Positions 49,589 through 54,749 of a DNA stretch of 54,749 bases are shown one piece after another. Each line of letters opens with the position of its first letter. The stretch's first letter is position 1. The stretch lies in assembly GCF_008710745.1 (NCBI RefSeq), contig NZ_VYSA01000008.1:1-54749 (forward strand). Reading direction: 5' to 3'. Made by a program: the position numbers and the translations under genes. Source of the DNA: Microbacterium rhizomatis (lineage in GTDB: Bacteria; Actinomycetota; Actinomycetes; Actinomycetales; Microbacteriaceae). The notes beneath the pieces were generated by a model, which saw nothing but the letters and a program-made list of their open reading frames with translations, had not been told where the DNA came from and searched no databases.

Positions 49589-50233
49589 ATGAAAGCGAGT
49601 GACGACATGGCGGCTGAAGGCCGTAGAACTGCGCGGGTCGTGCAGGAACGCTCCATCTCGACGCGGGCGGAGCTCCTTGACGGAGCTGCACGGGTCTTCT
49701 CCCGACTGACCTATGCAGAGGCGCGCCTCAAAGATGTGGCGGACGAGTCCGGCATCAGCGCGGGGTCAATGTATTTCCACTTCGGCAACAAGGTCGACTT
49801 GGCGCAGGCCATCCTTCAGGTGCAGCAGGAACGCATGACTGCCGCGCTCACCGAGGTCCTGGAGCAGGAACTGACAGGGCTGGACGCTCTGCTGGCCATT
49901 GCGGACCGGCTGAGTCAGCTGATCGCCTCGGATATCACCGTTCAGGCGGGTATCAAACTTGGCCTGCAGCCGGGCACCGGTTTGGATGCAGACGCGAACG
50001 GTCCGTACTTCGAATGGATCCGGATCACCGAATCGTTGATCCGGCAAGGTGGTGAAGACGGTTCGATCAAACCAGAACTGGATGCCGCTGCCGCTGCGGA
50101 ATACGTGAACGTAGTGTTCGTGGGAGCCCAGCTTCTTTCGGAGATCGAGGATACGTGGGCCTCGTTTCCTGAGCGGTTCCAGCGAGTGAGGCCGCACATC
50201 GTCGGCTTCCTCAGTAGTCAGCCCCGCGATTAG
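49589..50233 (+). CDS. TetR-family gamma-butyrolactone receptor-like regulator (ScbR/ArpA type)
   Basis: 214 residues (ATG 49589; ATG 49607 also possible). HTH region STRAELLDGAARVFSRLTYA, RLKDVADESGISAGSMYFHF, GNKVDLAQAIL. The ligand-binding part matches the ScbR/ArpA group: TVQAGIKLGLQPGTGLDADA, GPYFEWIRITESLIRQGGED, AAEYVNVVFVGAQLLSEIED. Such proteins repress their own and antibiotic genes until a gamma-butyrolactone signal binds. The adjacent afsA-like gene strongly supports this. Confidence 0.87.
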   Translation: MKASDDMAAEGRRTARVVQERSISTRAELLDGAARVFSRLTYAEARLKDVADESGISAGSMYFHFGNKVDLAQAILQVQQERMTAALTEVLEQELTGLDALLAIADRLSQLIASDITVQAGIKLGLQPGTGLDADANGPYFEWIRITESLIRQGGEDGSIKPELDAAAAAEYVNVVFVGAQLLSEIEDTWASFPERFQRVRPHIVGFLSSQPRD

Positions 50234-50241
50234 CACAGGCG

Positions 50242-51111
50242 ATGGCTGCGCGAACCGAAGTCTCCTCCCACCCGAGCGCAGAGCCCGGACCAGAGGAGCA
50301 GCGCAGCGGTCACCCGGACCGCGGTAGCGTGTCCACCCGCGAGTGGCTCGTCCGAGCAGAGGAAGCCCATAAACGCGATCGGCGGAACCTGTGGTTGGGC
50401 GCCGCGCGGCTCGATGGGCGCGGCCGATTCACCGTGGCCTTCGCCATTCCGCGGCGGCAGATGTCCGTGCGGTTCGTCGACCTGATCGAGATCGAACGGC
50501 AGGCCGGAATCGTCTTCGCCCACAACCACCTCGAGGTCGCCGCCGACGCGGTCTTTGTTCTGTCCGAGATCTCTCTGAGCGTTGACCCTGCCTGGCGCAA
50601 CCACCCCGGGTTCTCCGGCGAGGTCGAGGTTTCTCGCGTCGACCCGACAGCTGCGTCGCACCAGTCGTCGCGGAAGGTCGCGATGCGGTTTCGTCTCACC
50701 ATCGACGGGAACTCGTTCGCGGAGGGGTTTGCGCGAGTGAGTTTCTTGCCTCCCGCGCTCTACGCTCGGGTCAGGGCACGGGTCAGTGCACCCTCCGCCG
50801 ACGAGTCTTCGGGCGGTGAAACCGACCCAGGCGCGGCGATCGTCGATCCGCTTGACCCCCTCACGACAGATCACCCCACGGACCATGTTCCGGGCATGGC
50901 GGTCGCGGCAGCGATCGAGAAGGCCGTGGCAGACGGGTGGAGTGGTCGGGCGCTGCGAATGCTGTCGCTCAGCTTCCAGAACTACATCGAGCACGACCCG
51001 CCACCTCTTGTCCGCTTCGATCCCCTCGACGGTGATGACATCCGCGGCCATATTCAGCAAGGCGGCGTCACCAAGGGCATGTTTACCGGAGCGCTGACTG
51101 ACGCGACATGA
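50242..51111 (+). CDS. AfsA-like gamma-butyrolactone biosynthesis protein
   Basis: 289 residues. Two hotdog-like halves of the AfsA family: FVDLIEIERQAGIVFAHNHL in the first, and TDHPTDHVPGMAVAAAIEKA in the second. AfsA condenses a beta-ketoacyl-ACP with dihydroxyacetone phosphate, the committed step to A-factor-type signals. It starts 8 bp after the receptor stop and overlaps the SDR gene, giving a receptor-synthase-reductase operon. Confidence 0.87.
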   Translation: MAARTEVSSHPSAEPGPEEQRSGHPDRGSVSTREWLVRAEEAHKRDRRNLWLGAARLDGRGRFTVAFAIPRRQMSVRFVDLIEIERQAGIVFAHNHLEVAADAVFVLSEISLSVDPAWRNHPGFSGEVEVSRVDPTAASHQSSRKVAMRFRLTIDGNSFAEGFARVSFLPPALYARVRARVSAPSADESSGGETDPGAAIVDPLDPLTTDHPTDHVPGMAVAAAIEKAVADGWSGRALRMLSLSFQNYIEHDPPPLVRFDPLDGDDIRGHIQQGGVTKGMFTGALTDAT

Positions 51112-51914
51112 GGACACTTATGCGAGAGCTTGTTGTGGTTACCGGCGCGAGCGGCGGCATCGGTGCGGCGATCTGTTGGCGCCTTCACGCCGATGGGTAC
51201 GGGGTCATCGCCCAGTACGGCGTCAGCCACGAGCGCGCCCGAGCCCTGGGCGAACGCATCCGGCGCGACGGCGGGTTCTTCGAAGCGATCGCCTGTGACC
51301 TCAGCTCTCCAGATGGGCCATCCACCGTCACGCAGGCCGTGCAGGCGATGCTCGGGGCCAACCGCGACCACACTCTGCGCGGGCTCGTGAACAACGCGGC
51401 GAAGCTGCTCGGACCGGCCTTCGGCGAGGCAACCGTCGACCAGTTCGATGACTACATGGCCGTCAATGTTCGCGCCCCCTTCTTCCTCTCCCAGGGACTC
51501 GCTCCGCTCATGCCGCCAGGGGGAAGTATCGTGAACATCTCCTCGGCCAGCGCCCACTTCTCCAGCCCTGGCGACATCGTGTACGCGATGACCAAGAGCG
51601 CCCTCGAATCCCTGACCCGCAACATGGCCGAAGCGATCGCCCCGGCAGGCCTCCGAGTCAACGCCGTTGTGCCTGGCTTCACCGACAACGGCCACCCAGC
51701 CTTCCAAAACCCTGCCGCACAGGAGTACATGTCCAGCTTCTCCGTGCTGGGCGGCGTCGCCGACCCGGACGTTGTAGCGGAAGCGGTGAGCTTCCTCATC
51801 TCAGACCGAGCACGCCGCACAACCGGAACCGTCCTCGACGTCACCGGAGGAAGCACCCTCGGCGCGCGACACCGCCGGGCGTCGTCGGTCCGCGCGCTCC
51901 TCCCCGACACATAA
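51108..51914 (+). CDS. SDR family oxidoreductase of the butyrolactone cassette
   Basis: 268 residues (ATG 51108 overlaps the AfsA-like stop; ATG 51120 is an alternative). NAD(P) site VVTGASGGIGAAICWRL, NNAAKLLG, catalytic Ser in IVNISSASAHFSS and YxxxK in YAMTKSALESLTRNMAEA; C-terminal TGTVLDVTGGS. It probably reduces the butenolide intermediate or the 6-keto group of the signalling molecule, setting its structural class. Confidence 0.88.
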   Translation: MRTLMRELVVVTGASGGIGAAICWRLHADGYGVIAQYGVSHERARALGERIRRDGGFFEAIACDLSSPDGPSTVTQAVQAMLGANRDHTLRGLVNNAAKLLGPAFGEATVDQFDDYMAVNVRAPFFLSQGLAPLMPPGGSIVNISSASAHFSSPGDIVYAMTKSALESLTRNMAEAIAPAGLRVNAVVPGFTDNGHPAFQNPAAQEYMSSFSVLGGVADPDVVAEAVSFLISDRARRTTGTVLDVTGGSTLGARHRRASSVRALLPDT

Positions 51915-51970
51915 GAATTGCTACGAAGCGTGGCCCCCGCCCCTTGTGGACTCCCTCGAAGAAGCGCACA

Positions 51971-53026
51971 CTACTCGTCCAGTGATGTCCCTCGATACCT
52001 TTCTCCTGTTCGTGCTCGCCTGCGTTCCTGCAACCCGGCAGTGGCCGCGACCGCGAGCGGTGCCCACGCCGACAGCCAGCCGGTCTTGGTGCCGTCCGCG
52101 GTCGCGTAGGCGGTGACAGCGGTGAGTGTTGCCCACGCGCGGGACGGTTCGAGGTTCTCCCAGGGCACGGATGCCGGGTCGGCCAGCACGTCGGCGGGAT
52201 CGGGCAGATCGTTCAGCGCGCGCCAGGCGATGTACTCGGTGGCCGCGCCCTCCCCGACTAGGCCGGTCGTGGCCAGGAGCGTCGAGGGAGTGTCGCCGGG
52301 ATCGAGGAACGCGAGCACGTCGGCGGTCATCGTCCAGGTGCGGTGCGAGGGCCACGCGCGACCGCTGGCGGCATCCTCGCGCGGGAGCATGTGGAGTAGG
52401 TCGGGCCGGGTGCGAATGAAAGACGCGACCTGCGCGCGGCTGGCGGCTCGCAGGACGGGTGAGTAGTCGAGCACACGCCCGGAGGCGGGCAGTTGGAAGC
52501 CGGTCGTCATGCCGTCGATCCAGTCGTCCGTGGACGGTTCGTGGTCGATGTGGAGGAAACGGTTTGCCATGGGCGCGGCCAGGTCCCAGCCGTCTGCGGC
52601 TTGCTCGGGCGGGTTCGCCGCCGCCACGATCCGGACCCCTCGGGAGAGGGTGAGATCGCCCACGACGCGATCCAGCACCACACGGAGCGCCGCGGCCTGC
52701 ACCGCGGGCGGTGCGGTCGTCAGCTCGTCGAGGAACAGATAGCCCTCGTTGGCCTTGGAAAGACGTGTCGCCCAAGCGGGCGCGGCGAGTTCGACGCCGG
52801 TGTCCTGCACAACGGGCAGGCCCGCGAAATCGGCCGGCTCACGAAGCGAGGCGATCACCGTTTCCATCGGCAGCCCTTCGGCCTCGGCCAGCCCCGCGAG
52901 CAGGGAGGACTTGCCGATACCCGGCTTGCCCCACAGCAGGACGGCAACGCCCGCGCGTCCCGCGGCTCGCATCACGGTCAGCAGCGGGTTGCTCTCGCGG
53001 TGGAGCGTGGGGAGTGAAGCGGTCAT
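51971..53026 (-). CDS. MoxR-like AAA ATPase
   Basis: 351 residues. Walker A LLWGKPGIGKSSLL, Walker B GYLFLDELTTAPP, sensor-1 VRIVAAANPPEQAADGWDL, with an AAA_5-type core and a helical C-terminal part. MoxR proteins act as chaperones for metal or cofactor insertion, usually with a VWA-domain partner; a partner would lie downstream on the minus strand, but there the butyrolactone cassette begins. It is divergent from the small genes at 53277. Confidence 0.85.
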   Translation of the reverse strand: MTASLPTLHRESNPLLTVMRAAGRAGVAVLLWGKPGIGKSSLLAGLAEAEGLPMETVIASLREPADFAGLPVVQDTGVELAAPAWATRLSKANEGYLFLDELTTAPPAVQAAALRVVLDRVVGDLTLSRGVRIVAAANPPEQAADGWDLAAPMANRFLHIDHEPSTDDWIDGMTTGFQLPASGRVLDYSPVLRAASRAQVASFIRTRPDLLHMLPREDAASGRAWPSHRTWTMTADVLAFLDPGDTPSTLLATTGLVGEGAATEYIAWRALNDLPDPADVLADPASVPWENLEPSRAWATLTAVTAYATADGTKTGWLSAWAPLAVAATAGLQERRRARTGERYRGTSLDE

Positions 53027-53047
53027 GGGGTGTCCTTCCGTGGTGTT

Positions 53048-53256
53048 TGTATCTCTGACAGTTACAGACTACGTGGGGGGTCAGACATTGGGGACGTTGG
53101 GTGGGGGTTTGGGGGTTTGCGGGTGGTGTTGTGGGGGTGTGAATTGTGCTGGCTTTTTGCAAGCGGGTTTCGGGTGAATGTTGTTTGCATTTTGCAAGCA
53201 TGTGTCGCGGGTGTGATGTCGGTGGTCTGCGGTAGTTTGTAACTGTCAGAGATACA
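53048..53256. promoter_or_regulatory. Divergent promoter bounded by a perfect 19-bp inverted repeat
   Basis: TGTATCTCTGACAGTTACA (53048-53066) and its exact reverse complement TGTAACTGTCAGAGATACA (53238-53256). Each copy lies about 20 bp before a start codon (ATPase at 53026, small gene at 53277), so each is likely the core promoter or operator of its side. The intervening DNA is unusually G/T-rich on the plus strand. Confidence 0.75.
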
Positions 53257-53276
53257 GAGCGTGGGAGGTGGCGGTG

Positions 53277-53525
53277 ATGGTTTCCAGTCGGTATGGGGTT
53301 CGGGGTCGGGGGATCAGTTCGGGTGCGTTGTTGGGGTTGATCGCGGCGGGGGAGCGTCGGGAGCGTGCGGAGGTGTCGCCGGAGCGGGTGGCGTTTCGTG
53401 CGCGGGTGCGGAGGGTGCAGTTGGAGGGTCGGGTTGCGCGGGGCACGGCGGGTGGTTTCTACAGCGAGGCCGATGTCGAGCACGCGCGGGCGGCGCTGGC
53501 GCTGATGGACGCGGAGGGGCGGTGA
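53277..53525 (+). CDS. Small basic protein
   Basis: 82 residues from ATG 53277 (gggaggtggcggtg upstream); GTG 53268 is an alternative. Basic and helical: SGALLGLIAAGERRERAEVS, RARVRRVQLEGRVARGTAGG, ADVEHARAALALMDAEG. No family recognised. It overlaps the next gene by 4 nt; likely a mobile-element or plasmid-type housekeeping protein. Confidence 0.55.
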   Translation: MVSSRYGVRGRGISSGALLGLIAAGERRERAEVSPERVAFRARVRRVQLEGRVARGTAGGFYSEADVEHARAALALMDAEGR

Positions 53526-53935
53526 GCGTCGTGGCGGTGCGGGGTCGGGCGGCGGGGCTGCTGGCGGTGGGTCGGGGTGTGGTGACTGCGGATGGGCGTG
53601 GGGTGGTGTGCGGGGTGGAGCGGCCGGGTTGGGGGTCTACGGGACCGGCTGTGGTGGTTGTGGGGTTCGGGTTCCCGGTCGTTGAGGAGCGGCAGCGTGG
53701 CCGCAAGGTGGAGCGGGTGACGTTCCTGTTCGAGGTGGAGCGCCGCTACCCGGTGGGCGATGTCGAGCTCGTGCCGGCGGTCGCGCAGCGGGAGTCGGTG
53801 GAGGAGTTCATGGCCCGCAAGCGCGATCCGTCCTGGCGGCCCGCTGCGCTGCCGAGATCTCGGCGGCTGCCTCGGCTGCCGGAGGCCAAGTTCGAGGCGC
53901 TGATGCGCGAGCACGGCGCGGATCGGGTGTCGTGA
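53522..53935 (+). CDS. Hypothetical protein
   Basis: 137 residues from GTG 53522 (GTGA overlap). Gly/Val-rich N-terminus (LLAVGRGVVTADGRGVVCGV), a central VERVTFLFEVERRYPVGDVE and a basic Pro/Arg tail (SWRPAALPRSRRLPRLPEAK). No family recognised. Codon use fits the neighbours. Confidence 0.55.
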   Translation: MSVVAVRGRAAGLLAVGRGVVTADGRGVVCGVERPGWGSTGPAVVVVGFGFPVVEERQRGRKVERVTFLFEVERRYPVGDVELVPAVAQRESVEEFMARKRDPSWRPAALPRSRRLPRLPEAKFEALMREHGADRVS

Positions 53936-53975
53936 GGTGGGCAGGGCGCTCGCCGCTGGCGGAGAGGATGGGGCT

Positions 53976-54314
53976 ATGACGACTCCGCGGAATTTCCGTG
54001 CTCACGTTGAGCTGACGGCGCAGACGGCCTCGCCGGTGATGCGTTCGGGTGTGTACGAGAGCGTGGGGGAGTTCTTCGAGCTCGTCGCGGCGGTGGCTGC
54101 GGATCCGCTCGAGCGGTTCGAGCCGGTGCCGGGCAACGAGTGGGTGCGGCCGGGGTTGGCGGGTGCGGTGGCCTATCAGGAGCCGGCCGACGTCGATTCC
54201 GGGTTCGGGTTCGCGCTCGCCGTGTACGTCGAGGGCGACGTGACGGTCTACCGGTTTCGCCGCTTCGAGGATGCCGCCCGGGCGGGCCGGCTGTGGTCGG
54301 CCGGGATGATCTGA
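53976..54314 (+). CDS. Hypothetical protein
   Basis: 112 residues from ATG 53976. A small alpha/beta protein with SVGEFFELVAAVAADPLERF and FALAVYVEGDVTVYRFRRFE. No signal or membrane segment, no family recognised. Third gene of the small operon driven from the 19-bp repeat promoter. Confidence 0.55.
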   Translation: MTTPRNFRAHVELTAQTASPVMRSGVYESVGEFFELVAAVAADPLERFEPVPGNEWVRPGLAGAVAYQEPADVDSGFGFALAVYVEGDVTVYRFRRFEDAARAGRLWSAGMI

Positions 54315-54749
54315 GACCCGCGGCTCGCGCGCCTCGAGGTGAGGCGCTGAGGAGCGAGCTCGACGGGGTGCGGGTGGCCGAGCCGGGGGAGCGATCGGGC
54401 CCGGCAGCTCGAGGCGCAGCCGGCATCCGCAGCAGGGCACTCAGCGCTCCGTCAGCCGCCGCGACGGCCACACACACCGGGTAGTGCCGTCGAGGCCGGC
54501 ACGCGGGCGCACAGCGCCGCGCAGGAGGCATTCGACACCCCACGGTCAGCCCTGCCGCCGCGGCCGCGAGCGCACCCGCGCTCGCCCCACCTCGACCACC
54601 GACACCCGACATTGCACACCCGACCATGACCACGCACACGACGCGATCCCGCCTTCACAACGCACCACGCACAGCGGCCCGCCAGGGCCGCAGGGGCCGC
54701 GCCAGCGGGCCCGCCGAGAGGCGGCGCCAGCCGCCGCTCGCTGCCCCCC
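54315..54749. other. Terminal region without a supported gene
   Basis: Very GC-rich. An ATG at 54626 opens a frame to the window edge (THTTRSRLHNAP...), but its Arg/Pro/Gly-rich text could be chance; it may be the start of a gene beyond the window. Confidence 0.3.

Noticed and set aside
1..54749. CRISPR arrays, tRNA or rRNA genes, complete insertion sequences
   Set aside because: No regularly spaced repeats, cloverleaf-like sequences, rRNA segments or transposase genes were recognised on reading.

Overview
The window looks like accessory DNA from a high-GC actinobacterium, most likely Microbacteriaceae (Microbacterium-like). Codons are GC-rich, GTG starts and 4-nt GTGA/ATGA overlaps are frequent, and the gene families (PadR/HAAS pairs, DUF2599, DUF3515, NrdH, MOBP relaxase with MobC, AfsA/ScbR-type signalling) fit that group. 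The assignment rests on gene content only. I saw no rRNA, tRNA or CRISPR array.

Layout. 1-9.4 kb: 3' end of a DUF2599 secreted protein, two PadR regulators each coupled to a membrane protein, small secreted or lipoprotein genes, two decayed genes, and an MFS exporter. 9.6-15.4 kb: a compact RiPP cluster. A 54-residue precursor ends almost exactly like the linaridin cypemycin (AQFVIQGSTICLIC, with the PxxxTP cleavage motif). It is followed by a hairpin and five overlapping genes: HTTM-like/alpha-beta hydrolase fusion, small partner protein, Cys decarboxylase flavoprotein, ABC ATPase and ABC permease. 15.8-17.6 kb: a four-gene overlapping operon with a VbhA-like antitoxin, a Fic protein, a second small VbhA-like protein and a serine recombinase. 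17.8-23.3 kb: a secreted protein and a mobilisable-element module (NrdH, HTH protein, MobC, relaxase, mobilisation-associated protein).

23.3-39.1 kb: a catabolic island. Its minus-strand operon holds a flavin reductase, RibB, a DapA-type aldolase, ADH, GlcG, GMC small and large subunits and a sugar isomerase. It is divergent from an LLM flavin monooxygenase, a second DapA-type protein, a PucR regulator, SRPBCC, an NCS1 permease with a zinc-ribbon tail and glycerate kinase. The island is followed by fused gene debris and bounded by two ~310-bp direct repeats of the 3' end of the mobilisation gene. The likely theme is uptake and FMNH2-dependent oxidation of an N-heterocyclic or glycosylated compound, with carbon returned through aldolase and glycerate steps. 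The substrate is unknown.

39.8-41.4 kb: a Phd/RelE toxin-antitoxin pair and gene fragments. 41.5-48.9 kb: three small secreted proteins, each with exactly two cysteines in the mature part and each next to a lipoprotein of one paralogous family, plus a decayed fourth lipoprotein copy, a DUF3515 lipoprotein and a MacB-like ABC exporter with a peptidoglycan-binding adaptor. 49.1-51.9 kb: a 35-residue ORF and a complete gamma-butyrolactone-type signalling cassette (ScbR/ArpA-like receptor, AfsA-like synthase, SDR reductase). A CTTACTT/AAGTAAG motif recurs upstream of several of these genes and of the linaridin precursor, suggesting but not proving that the signalling cassette controls secreted-peptide production. 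52-54.3 kb: a MoxR-like AAA ATPase divergent from three small genes, with a perfect 19-bp inverted repeat at the two ends of the intergenic region. The last ~430 bases show nothing I can support.
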